Assembly: GCA_009746045.1 (NCBI GenBank)
Contig: RPFO01000446.1
Span: forward strand, 1-59,794
Direction: 5' to 3'
Source of the DNA: Mesostigma viride
Lineage: Eukaryota > Streptophyta > Mesostigmatophyceae > Mesostigmatales > Mesostigmataceae
Length of the DNA stretch: 59,794 nucleotides
This document shows, piece after piece, positions 22,769-33,200 of this stretch (the stretch's first letter is position 1; each line of letters begins with the position of its first letter). The position numbers and the translations under genes are program-made. Under the pieces are notes generated by a model that saw only the letters and a program-made list of their open reading frames with translations, was not told the origin of the DNA and made no database searches.

Positions 22769-24704
22769 CAGGCAAGCAGGCAAGCAGGCAAGCAGGCAAG
22801 CAGGCAAGCAGGCAAGCAGGCAAGCAGGCATGCAGGCAAGCAGGCAAGCAGGCAAGCAGGCAAGCAGGCAAGCAGGCGAGCAAGCGAGTAGGCCAGCAGG
22901 CGAGTAGGCAAGCAGGCAAGCAGGCAAGCAGGCAAGCATGCAAGCAAGCAAGCAAGCAAGCAGGCAAGCAGGCAAGCAGGCAAGCAGGCAAGCAGGCAAG
23001 CAGGCAAGCAGGCAAGCAGGCAAGCAGGCAAGCAGGCAAGCAGGCAAGCAGGCAAGCAGGCAAGCAGGCAAGCAGGCAAGCAGGCAAGCAGGCAAGCAGG
23101 CAAGCAGGCAAGCAGGCAAGCAGGCAAGCAGGCAAGCAGGCAAGCAGGCAAGCAGGCAAGCAGGCAAGCAGGCAAGCAGGCAAGCAGGCAAGCAGGCAAG
23201 CAGGCAAGCAGGCAAGCAGGCAAGCAGGCAAGCAGGCAAGCATGCAAGCAGGCAAGCAGGCAAGCAGGCAAGCAGGCAAGCAGGCAAGCAAGCATGCAGG
23301 CAGGCAAGCAGGCAAGCAGGCAAGCATGCAAGCAGGCAAGCAGGCAAGCAGGCAAGCAGGCAAGCAGGCAAGCAGGCAAGCAGGCGAGCAAGCGAGTAGG
23401 CCAGCAGGTGAGTAGGCAAGCAGGCAAGCAGGCAAGCATGCAAGCAAGCAAGCAAGCAAGCAGGCAAGCAGGCAAGCAGGCAAGCAGGCAAGCAGGCAAG
23501 CAGGCAAGCAGGCAAGCAGGCAAGCAGGCAAGCAGGCAAGCAGGCAAGCAGGCAAGCAGGCAAGCAGGCAAGCAGGCAAGCAGGCAAGCAGGCAAGCAGG
23601 CAAGCAGGCAAGCAGGCAAGCAGGCAAGCAGGCAAGCAGGCAAGCAGGCAAGCAGGCAAGCAGGCAAGCAGGCAAGCAGGCAAGCAGGCAAGCAGGCAAG
23701 CAGGCAAGCAGGCAAGCAGGCAAGCAGGCAAGCAGGCAAGCAGGCAAGCAGGCATGCAGGCAAGCAGGCAAGCAGGCAAGCAGGCAAGCAGGCAAGCAGG
23801 CAAGCAGGCAAGCAGGCAAGCAGGCAAGCAGGCAAGCAGGCAAGCAGGCAAGCAGGCAAGCAGGCAAGCAGGCAAGCAGGCAAGCAGGCAAGCAGGCAAG
23901 CAGGCGAGTATAGGCGAGCAGGCGAGTATAGGCAAGCAGGCGAGTAGGCAAGCAGGCAAGCAGGCAAGCATGCAAGCAAGCAAGCAAGCAAGCAGGATCA
24001 GGTGTCAGCCCCGCATATGAGTGACCGTGGGCGTGGCCAGGGGGGTGTCAATGAGTGGGTCGCTTGGTGTGTGTGTGTGTGTGTGTGTGTGGCTGGCCCG
24101 CGTGACCGGGTACAAGTATATGGTAGCTAGGTTAATGACGGCCGGTCAGGCCAGGGATAAGATTGATTGAGTCGGTGGCCTTGGCCCATGGTGGTCTCCA
24201 CAAGAAAGGAAGGGGTTGACACGCTGGAAAGTGTCCTGCCATGCACCAAAAGTTTAGCAGGGCAGGACACCTTTTAACTCTATCAGGCAAGCAGGCAAGC
24301 AGGCAAGCAGGCAAGCAGGCAAGCAGGCAAGCAGGCAAGCAGGCAAGCAGGCAAGCAGGCAAGCAGGCAAGCAGGCAAGCAGGCAAGCAGGCAAGCAGGC
24401 AAGCAGGCAAGCAGGCAAGCAGGCAAGCAGGCAAGCAGGCAAGCAGGCAAGCAGGCAAGCAGGCAAGCAGGCAAGCAGGCAAGCAGGCAAGCAGGCAAGC
24501 AGGCAAGCAGGCAAGCAGGCAAGCAGGCATGCAGGCAAGCAGGCAAGCATGCGAGCTGGCGAGTAGGCAAGCTGGCAAGCAGGCAAGCAGGCAAGCATGC
24601 AAGCAGGCAAGCAAGCAAGCAGGATCAGGTGTCAGCCCCGCATATGAGTGACCGTGGGCGTGGCCAGGGGGGTGTCAATGAGTGGGTCGCTTGGTGTGTG
24701 CGTG

Positions 24705-24764
<60 letters not shown>

Positions 24765-27700
24765 CTGGCCCGCGTGACCGGGTACAAGCATATGGTAGCT
24801 AGGTTAATGACGGCCGGTCAGGCCAGGGATAAGATTGATTGAGTCGGTGGCCTTGGCCCATGCTGGTCTCCACAAGAAAGGAAGGGGTTGACACGCTGGA
24901 AAGTGTCCTGCCATGCACCAAAAGTTTAGCAGGGCAGGACACCTTTTAACTCTATCAGCCTTGAGGAGATCAGACGTACGTGCCTGTATACATCTCTCGA
25001 CATCCACGCATCCACGCTGCATGCAGGAGTCATCACCATCACACGCCCCCACAAAGCTTCCATAACACGGCCCTTACATAAACACACATGCTCACCGTCG
25101 CACTCATCAACAATCACACGCGCGCGCTCACCATCGCACTCTTCAGGTTGGCGGCAAAGTACGTCGCCTCCACCAGACCCCCCCCCATCAACAATCACAC
25201 GCGTGCGCTCACCATCGCACTCTTCAGGTTGGCGGCAAAGTACGTCGCCTCCACCAGACCCCCGCCGTTCCCCATCGAGTCGCGCCCCGCTTGCGACTTG
25301 AGCTTGCGACTTGCTTTGAAGCTCTTCCAACGAGACGCCTTCTTGGATGACCCGGGCTGGCTGCTGCCTCCCGTGCCCGCCCCCGCCCCCGCCCCATGGG
25401 CCGGCTCCCCCAGGGGCACGTCCACCATCTGGACCACGCTCTTGCTGGACTTGCCGGAGGACTGCCGGGAGAGGGAGGACACGCTGCCCTCGGCACTTGC
25501 CGGCGCGGATGCCCCGAACTCGTCCTCCCATTGGCTGCTGATGTCCTCCAGCACGACCACCGCGGCTGCAAGCACAAAACAGAATCACCATGGCCGACGG
25601 CCATGCCAGGCAGACCCGTATGTCGTCGTGGTGATTGATATGATGCAGCATGATCTGATGAAGCCGTAACAAAAGCAAGAGGCTGGTCCACCATAAAAAC
25701 CACAGGTGGTACGTGGCCAAACCTCCATAAAACCCACCGAGGGGAACCACGAAAGGGAACCAAGCAAACAAGAAAATAGCAAGTGGAAGGCAGTATACAG
25801 GCGATTGCTGCTGTGGCATGCCTCTGGCATTCAAAGGAGAAAGGGGGTCTCTGCGCTTTCTTCCTGCTGTGCACATACAGGGATTAAAAGCACTCGGGTG
25901 CTCCGTGACTCCCCAACGGGAGCACGAGTTTAATTAATTAATTAGTTATTACTAATTGATGATTATTAACTGATGTATTAACTAATTTATTAATACAGGC
26001 GCAACCGAGGGGTCATGCATGGTGGCGGGGTAAACCCCTCTACATGATCGGTTAAGGCAGCCCCTCTGCAACCTTAATAATATTCCCCCCCACGGAGAGT
26101 ACGCGCTTGGGTCGACACATTCATGGGGACCGACCGCCATCCAACACAACACTGACGATACCTGTTGCTTGCACGGTACTGCAAAGCTGCCTCCTGCACA
26201 ACCCAATGCCTCCGCTATGCCCCCAACCCCTCTTGCTCGGAAGGCGCCCCAAAAGGGGAGACTTGCGGGGCTTACAAGATATTAGGCCTAGCTATTAAAT
26301 ATATTAAAGGGGAGACTTGCGGTGCTTACAAGATATTAGGCCTAGCTATTAAATATATTAAAGGGGAGACTTGCGGGGCTTACAAGATATTAGGCCTAGC
26401 TATTAAATATATTAAAGGGGAGACTTGCGGGGCTTACAAGATATTAGGCCTAGCTATTAAATATATTAAAGGGGAGACTTGCGGGGCTTACAAGACATTG
26501 TTCGACTTGACATTAGCGGCACACGACATCACATGTCCGGGGCTTACAAGACATTGTTGGACTTGACATTAGCGGCACACGACATCACATGCAACCTGTG
26601 TAAGGCTTACATGAACCACAACCCGAACCATGGACGACACTGGGGATAGAGGATGGAATTTTTACCATCTGGTGGTGCATGCGTGCCATTTACACCCTGG
26701 CTCCCACAAGGGAATGCCCAGAAAGGACTGCCGAGCGCAGCGCATGCGACAGCAGACAACACCATCTCTAAGAACATGGTGAAATGACAGGTTAGCACGG
26801 TGCCACGCTAGACCAACACGGTGCGAATTATGCCAGAGCAATGCAACAACACCGGCAAAATAGAGTGATGCAACAAACCCGGCAGGGTGACCCACATGCG
26901 GGCGTGAACCCCCGGTGCGCGACCACCCCGATGCACAGCTCTCGCTTGGCCATCCAATAGGCAACCAGATCCAGCGACCTGCAGGGTGCCACGCCAATGT
27001 CCCGCACCAGACGCAGTTGGCCGGGAGAAGGCAAGGCATCCGGTGGCAGGTCAGCCCGGGCAGGATGCCGTGGGTTACCAACCAAGGCACCTCCGTGCTA
27101 TTGGATGAATGTACCGGAGTTGGCTTAGCATGTCGTGGGATGTGCGACATATGACATCACAGGAATCGATGCGGCGTGTATGTACCATGCCAGGCCGACA
27201 CATCGCATGCATGAAGCCGATGCGCCCTATACGCACCATGGGGCCGATAACCGTCACATCGCCAACCAATATGACATCACAGGAATCGATGCGGCGTGTA
27301 TGTACCATGCCGGGCCGACCCATCGCATGCATGAGGCCGATGCGCCATGATGAGCGCGGCGGGGCGGGACTCGGGTCGTGCGGCGAGTGAGGACGAGGCA
27401 GGCAGTGGCCTGTCTTCGATGGCCCCCGCATCGACACATGGAAGAGGCTGGAGCAAGCACAGGCCGTGATCTAATCCTCGATGGTGTCACCTCCGGCACG
27501 TGCCAGGTGGTCCCCTGGCTAGACCATCCCTGGCTAGATCAGACTGTCACTGGCCAGATCAGACCATCACTGGCTATAATGCCGCCGAGTGTGTCGGTGA
27601 TCCACTCAACGGGTTGAGCATGAACACCAAAGAGACAGCTGATGTGCCTAGCAGCGAAAGGGTACTTGTCAGCGCGGCTGCAGTGAAATGCCAACCTGTG

Positions 27701-28090
27701 ACAAATCGGCGCTTGGGCAAAAGCCTGACCTTCTCTGCTTGACATGCGAACCAGTTGGACAACGCATGTAACAACGCGTGACACCCGTACGTCCACTATA
27801 AATGAATCCAGGCCGACGTACAAAGAAAGAAGTCAATCACCCAGCAACATGCACAAAACGCACCCAAGGCGGATGTAGGACTTGAAATGCTCCACTTTCG
27901 ACTCGTTTATGGCCGGCAGCCTTTGCAGTGTGCTGAGCACGGAGCTTCGAAAATAGTCTCTTGTCCCTGCGTCCATCTCGGTCCCATCGTCCACGGAGCT
28001 GCTATTTTGGCCGTAATCCACGTACAGCCTGTCTCTCTCTCCGACAAAAGCATACAGCACGGGGCAATGGTGCCGCGACGAGGATGACAT
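18790..28090 (-). CDS. Longin-type R-SNARE (VAMP7-like), 7 exons, ~326 aa
   Basis: Exons (minus): 28090-27864, 26978-26896, 25565-25213, 21937-21838, 20512-20424, 19816-19769, 18870-18790. All junctions are GT-AG and the phases join (981 bp). The order is: longin domain (residues ~9-125: CPVLYAFVGERDRLYVDYG, LDLVAYWMAKRELCIGVV, AVVVLEDISSQWEDEFG); a Ser/Gly/Lys-rich linker (~130-220), unusually long; an R-SNARE coil (~232-285: KVDQVKQQMEEVKVVISSNI, then KVMGRGASLDRIADKSDEM with zero-layer Arg about 260); basic juxtamembrane LRKKLWLQNMKLK; and a membrane anchor, IVILLIFLVIGALIFGFVC, ending CGGGRCFG. R-SNAREs of this type drive membrane fusion in endosomal, vacuolar or secretory traffic. Usual length is ~220 aa, so this one is enlarged. 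Intron 3 (21938-25212) holds kilobases of simple repeat. Exon 2 was found by longin-like content and phase and is the least certain. Confidence 0.88.
20524..20927. repeat. 67 bp tandem repeat, 6 copies, in R-SNARE intron 4
   Basis: Units start at 20524, 20591, 20658, 20725, 20792 and 20859, almost identical. Each holds GTCATCATGATCAATGTGAC, then GTCGTCAGTGGTGTCATCAT and a C-run. The unit is itself partly self-complementary (ATCATGAT, TGACGTCGTCA). The array begins about 6 bases past the 3' splice site of exon 5 (AG at 20513-20514 on the minus strand). Confidence 0.95.
21015..21168. repeat. (CCATGCAG)n 8-mer microsatellite in R-SNARE intron 4
   Basis: About 18 perfect copies of an 8-base unit. 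It gives open frames on both strands (MAAWLHGC or HAAMQPCS repeats) that are not proteins. Confidence 0.95.
21946..23990. repeat. Compound microsatellite in R-SNARE intron 3
   Basis: In order: (CA)n to ~21969, (CAGG)n to ~22015, (GGGC)n with GGC variants to ~22721, (GCAG)n to ~22767, then (CAGGCAAG)n to 23990 with a few GCGAGTAGGC interruptions. It starts 8-10 bases beyond the 3' splice site of exon 4 on the minus strand. The very long open frames on both strands (LACLPA, QAGKQAS, ARPP or GGRA repeats) are artefacts. Confidence 0.97.
23995..24960. repeat. Two copies of a ~290-340 bp unique segment, 627 bp apart
   Basis: GGATCAGGTGTCAGCCCCGC starts at 23995 and again at 24622. Both copies run through a (GT)n tract, GGTAGCTAGGTTAATGACGG and a GCAGGGCAGGACACC block to CTCTATCAG. 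The copies are separated by (CAGGCAAG)n (24284-24620). The second has a longer GT run. This looks like recent segmental tandem duplication carrying the microsatellite along. Confidence 0.92.
25103..25270. repeat. Tandem duplication of the R-SNARE exon 3 end and donor site
   Basis: CGCTCACCATCGCACTCTTC followed by AGGTTGGCGGCAAAGTACGT occurs at ~25122 and ~25207, an ~86 bp period. On the minus strand each copy is the last ~60 bases of exon 3 plus its GTGAGC donor site. A third, shorter piece (GCTCACCGTCGCACTCATCA) lies near 25090. The duplicate donors lie inside intron 3. Confidence 0.85.
25795..25960 (+). mobile_element. Subfamily A retrotransposon 3' end in R-SNARE intron 2
   Basis: GGCATGCCTCTGGCATTCAA, GGGTCTCTGCGCTTTC, GGGATTAAAAGCACTCGGGT and CGTGACTCCCCAACGGGAGC, followed by TTAATTAATTAATTAG. 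It lies on the strand opposite to the host gene. Confidence 0.85.
26252..26594. repeat. 54 bp (x5) and 56 bp (x2) tandem repeats in R-SNARE intron 2
   Basis: Units beginning AAAGGGGAGACTTGCGGGGC recur every 54 bases from 26252 to 26521. They are followed by two 56 bp units starting GGGGCTTACAAGACATTGTT (26483 and 26539). The two arrays share GGGGCTTACAAGA. Confidence 0.93.
27151..27350. repeat. 120 bp tandem duplication in R-SNARE intron 1
   Basis: ATGACATCACAGGAATCGAT starts at 27151 and 27271. The second copy is partial (~78 bases) and diverges by a few bases. Confidence 0.9.
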
Positions 28091-28719
28091 GGTCGGCTGG
28101 TTGCGTACACTTACATGAACGCAGAAGAAGTGCCACGCTCTTCCCCGGGTTTTCAACAGTGATACAATATAACGAAAGTAATGGTATCCAAGTGGGCGGG
28201 GCAGAAGGCAAGGGCCGGCTAGCAGACTCTTTGCGGTCTCAGGTGGCAACTGGCGTTGTTGTAAAGCAATCTAGTAAGCAGCCCTCGTCGAAGCGGAGGA
28301 CACGGTAGCGGCTATACAATCAGCCCTAGAAGTTTCCAAACAGCCACAATTGAGGCGTCCGCGAAAGCGTATGCGCACGGGAACCCCCGCAAGGCCACAG
28401 CACGCACCCACACGTGCCTCGCTAGAGATCGTGCTGTCACGTTTCACGACCGTGAAGCAGCCCTAAAAGCCCCCAACCGGCCAACGCAGGAAATCGCCAA
28501 AAAAGAGAGCGAAAATCATAGGAGACGTCACTATACTGTAGGGCTCCTGGGAGAAAGCCACGTGGCCGGATCTCTTTTCCGGAATGGCAGCTGATCGGTC
28601 CTGGCTGCTGATCAACCACCCTGGCCAATCGCTCTCTACGATTCCGGGTAAATCCTGGGTAAAATGGGTACCCATATCAAGTAACGTGCGTGTTTGCAAC
28701 TTGCCCGTTGAAACTCTAC

Positions 28720-28920
28720 GGCGGAGCCAATTTTCGGAAGAACCTCACCCTTATGCTTGCAAATTCGGGACAAATTCGGTGGATGTATGTATGGATGGAT
28801 GTATGTATGGATGGATTGACGGATTTTCATCCCCTATTCCTATGTTTTCTCACGTGTACGGCCTTATAAGCTTCGCCAATTCTGGCGAACCTGACGGTTC
28901 TTCCGAAAATTGGCTCCGCC
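28720..28920. mobile_element. 201 bp fold-back MITE with perfect 25 bp terminal inverted repeats
   Basis: The left end, GGCGGAGCCAATTTTCGG... (28720-28744), is the exact reverse complement of 28896-28920. Inside is a GGATGGATGTATGTAT repeat and no coding sequence. No clear target duplication is visible. It lies in the ~2 kb between the divergent R-SNARE and CPP genes; I see nothing else definite in 28091-30081. Confidence 0.8.
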
Positions 28921-30081
28921 TGATTAACCAATGAGTTGAGTTGAGTTTATTCCCGCGGCCCGCGCCGGCGTACCGACAGGGTTATTAATAGTGGATCCAA
29001 CGGTTTACCAATGAGGAGGCCTTCAGTGAAATTGGGGCCAACTACCAAGTAGCTACTGTATGTGTACATGTACCAGCTGGTTACTCAGCTCCCTCGGCCG
29101 TTTCCAAATCTCTGTGCGGCGTGGGCAAAAACAACAACAACAACAGCTCCCGACAATTCAAGCTCCAATGACGTGGACCTGCTCGGCGGCTTATCTGAAC
29201 ACTTAGCCGTTGCACTTTTCCCTCCAAATACTGACAGGCCTAATAGGCTCTGCTGCCCATGTGCGGCGTGGGATACAAGTTACTAACTGTCTAAATAAAT
29301 TACTGACAATCCTGACAACTTAACTGACAGGTTGAGACAATAAACTTAACTTTACACTGACTGTTGGCTGACGACGGCCCGCCCTTAGGCTCAGCCAGGG
29401 CTCAGCCGGCTAGGCCTAGGCGCTGACTTGAATTTCCCTCGTTTTCCTTGGTTTTGGCGCCCTGTACTGAGGCATTCCAGTTTCGCGCCAGCCCTCGGTC
29501 TTGATGCCCAAAACATTTCGCGGGCTTACGCCCGCTGTGTGCTGTAGACACCGCATCGCGACCAGTCGCAGCCTGTGGCGGGTCCGATTACCTATGCCCG
29601 CCCGCCCGCGCCCTAAGGGCATCATTTACATTTTGGCATGGGAAAAGCATATAGCTTGCTGTAGCAGCCATTTCCCTTGTTAGGCTAGCGTGACAGGATC
29701 CGTTGCGGCGGTGTAAAGTTTCTCCATTATCCACGTATGTTGCGGATTTTCAAGGGGGGGCTTTCCCGCGCTGATCAACTTGTCCATGATCACATCAGAT
29801 TAATGGTTCATGTCCTCTTTTGGGCGGAATCCAAGAAGTCTTCTGCTCACCATTCCTTTCAGAATGGGCGAAAGACCTAGCGGCATTGTGCGATCAGCTC
29901 GTATCCCGGAGCCATGAAGTTCAGCCACTGCGATGTCTTGTCCGCGATGCATTGTGTATCTTTCAAGGCCAATCTTTGCAAATTAGGCAGACAGGTTTCC
30001 ATTTCCGATTCACAGATCGCTGGCTTAGAAGTAGGAATTGGCGCACTAGGCATTCAGGGCGTCTAGGCTTTATCGGCAATT

Positions 30082-30244
30082 ATGTCCCAAGAACGCTCCC
30101 TCGCCCGCACACCGGAGCGCTCGGATTCTGCCACTCGAACATCCACGCGAAGGAAAAGCGAATCTGAAAAACAGCAGGTACTTGTGCTTTTGCATATTAA
30201 GCTGACGTCAAGTGCTGATAGTTTGAATCACTCGTCTCATTCCT

Positions 30245-30285
<41 letters not shown>

Positions 30286-33200
30286 CGAATATCTGGCGTT
30301 CTCTTGTAACTTGGCATTCTAAGTTTATTGGACGAGCTCATCATGTATTTTCACTGCTCGTGTGCGTTCGTTCCTTGTGCAGCTGAGCGAGGGTGAGGGC
30401 CCTTCATTTTGGAACAGCTTGTCCCCATTACCTCCAGTGAAGACGCTGCATGCTCAGACGTACAATGACCTGAGCCTAAAGGTTTCCCCGCCGCCTCCGT
30501 CGTTCATGACACCTGAACATGGAAGGTAAGTGGAATTTAGAGATTTTAGACACTGTCAAGTCACTTGTAAGACTGGCCAATGTACCACTTTTTAAAACTT
30601 GAGGCGCGTCCAGATCATTGACCATCTCTTATGGCTGTCTTTGTGGGGTATATTAAGGGCAAAAGAGTTTTGTGGAAAAATGGGACTGGCATATATGCTG
30701 GCATCGCTCCATGTTTGTTGATATCGTTCCATGTATGTTGATATCGTTTCATAAGATTATGAGAGGGAAGATTCACACGGAAGATTGGATGAGGCGCATT
30801 CCCAACTCCAACTGCCAAGACGTGGATTTTTGCCCTGGCCTATACTGTCGATATGCTGGTGATAGAATTTTCAACCAGTTGGCTAAAGAACCAGTAGGCT
30901 AAAGGATTTGCCCAGGTAATTATGCATACCTTGAACATGCAGGCAGGCATAGGGTAACAACAGCTGAGTGGACATACCTATGCGCACATCTCCATTTACT
31001 GTACAGGGGCCAGCCTTTTCATCTGATCTTGTCCCCGGTGCAGTAGTACATTAGGCTTTTGTCCCTAGTAATACAGCTTACAATTTTACACACGGAAAAT
31101 AAATTCATTTATCAATGCACATGGTCACCTCATTATTGCTGTGCGAAGATTCCCTTTCCGACGGTCACCTGCCATGAATATGTCAAATCGGGAATGGACC
31201 TTGATTTGCATCAATATGATGGTTCAGCCATGCAGACATCCTTTGGGAGCTTGCTGCTGTGGCCGTTCTAGTGGTTCTAAATTTAAGCCATCTTTCTCTG
31301 CATTGCTGATAAGGCTCTTTTCTTGCATGTTTATTTACACACCTGATGAATTGCGCGTATCACAGGCGAAGCAAGCAGCCAGGCAAAAGCCGCCGATATG
31401 TTTTGGGCAGAGATGCGATGGTGTTGCAGGCCCCCCTCAGTGGTGGGGGCACCGCAGCCACCCCTCCTCGCACCAACTCTGTAGCCAAACGCAAGGGCGT
31501 GGACAACAGCCAGGCCGCTAACCTTGCTGCCGGCGCCTCTGGGGCGAAACGTGAGGTGGTGCCATCCAGGAAGTCTCTGCGTGGCGCAACCGGAGGCGTG
31601 TCCACAGCAGCAGTGGCGACGTTGAGGGGAAGAGGGGCTGGAGAGCTGTTGGGCGAAGCACAGCCATCCCGTGCATATGGTGCGCATGGCATGGCGCAGA
31701 TGCCGTCAAGGGGCGGTGGGCATGCGAGGAATCCAGAAGGCAGTGGTGGCGAGCACCTGCAGGGAGTCATCCTGGGGGCAGGAAAGCACAGGCTAGGAGG
31801 GACTGCATCTGCTGAGGAGCCTCGCCAGTTCCCTATGGGCACTGCCAGTGACCGCGATGAGGCAAAACTGGCTTCAAATGCGAGGGTACGTTTGCAATGC
31901 TACACTTTTATTTTTACTCGTGTGACAAGCGTAACATGCGGAAAGGATGCCGCCACTGTTTTGCTTGTTTGCTTTTCCAAGAATGCCATTAAGCCATTGC
32001 CACGCTAGTGTGGGGTACACATATGTGCATGTGGGACATAGCAAATGTTTGGGGATGGAATGCAATATTTTACATCCTTATGCGAACTGTATTATCACAA
32101 CTGTTGTGCCGCGCAAAGGCCATTCAGTGTCTCTTTTCCGTCATTTAATGGCATTTACATGAAGTGGTCAAGTCCTGCAGGGACTGGATTCGATTGGATT
32201 AGATATGACTGGTGCACTGTTGGCAGATATGGACAGTGCCCTCATTCCTGTGTTCATGGGCATCTGGTGCGTTTCCTGTTCGCTCGATGCCTACAGACAT
32301 CCAGCTACAGCCCACATGACAAGCGCCGCCGTTGCCTCAAGTTCGGCACCGCCGACTACTACGAGTCGGCGCCAGCCACAGGGGCTGTAGGAGTGCGGTC
32401 ACCATCTAGCAGCCGGGATTCCTCGGCGCGCACGTCTGAGTCGGATGGTACCCTGGGGGGCCTCCTGTCCAGCAGCTGCCTCCCCTTTATGGAAGTGGGC
32501 GCGGCCGCTTGCCAAGAGGAGGGGGCGAACAAGGACACAAGCCCCCCGACGGATGACGTGGCAAAGCAGGCCGGTCGCACTACGTTTAACGTCATGGGTT
32601 ATACCTGCCAAGTGGCAGTACCATCCGCAGGTGGAGGGGTCGCCAAGGATTCGGGAGGGTTGATGGCTACCCCCGTCGGCAGCCCAGAGCCAGGAGGATC
32701 CCCCAAAGATGGCGGTGCCGGCAAGAAGCAGCAGCAGCAGCAACGCAGCAAGCGGCGCCCCCGGGTGTACGGGGCTCCTGCGGCAGAGACACCTCGTGAG
32801 AATGGCAAGGAGATGACAACGTCTGGTGTCCTTGCCACGTCTGGTGTCCATGCCACCAGCCTAACAGCAGGGCTAGGCCCACGCAATGCGCAAGGGGCGC
32901 TGGCTAAGCAGAAGTCGGATGCGGCATCCTCCCATGCCAAGGACCGCATGCCTGAGCATCAAGCATCACGCCAACAGCAGCTGCAGTCACACCAAGAGCA
33001 GTGGCATAGTCACCAGCAGGAAGAGCAGCAAAGACTACAGCAGCAGCAGCAGCGGCAGCAGCAGCAGCAGCAGCAAGAACCAAGGCAGCAGGAAAAGCAG
33101 TTGCCGCAACGACAGAGGGATGCGGTCGACAGCAGTATGTTGGCTTGCACCGAGGATAGCTCTCTGCTTACGGGACCCTTGTGCAAGACCTCACAATGGC

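Noticed and set aside
21654-24651. Frames of up to 777 codons made of LACLPA, ARPP, GGRA or QAGKQAS
   Set aside because: Artefacts of 4- and 8-base repeats; the region is an intron of the R-SNARE gene.
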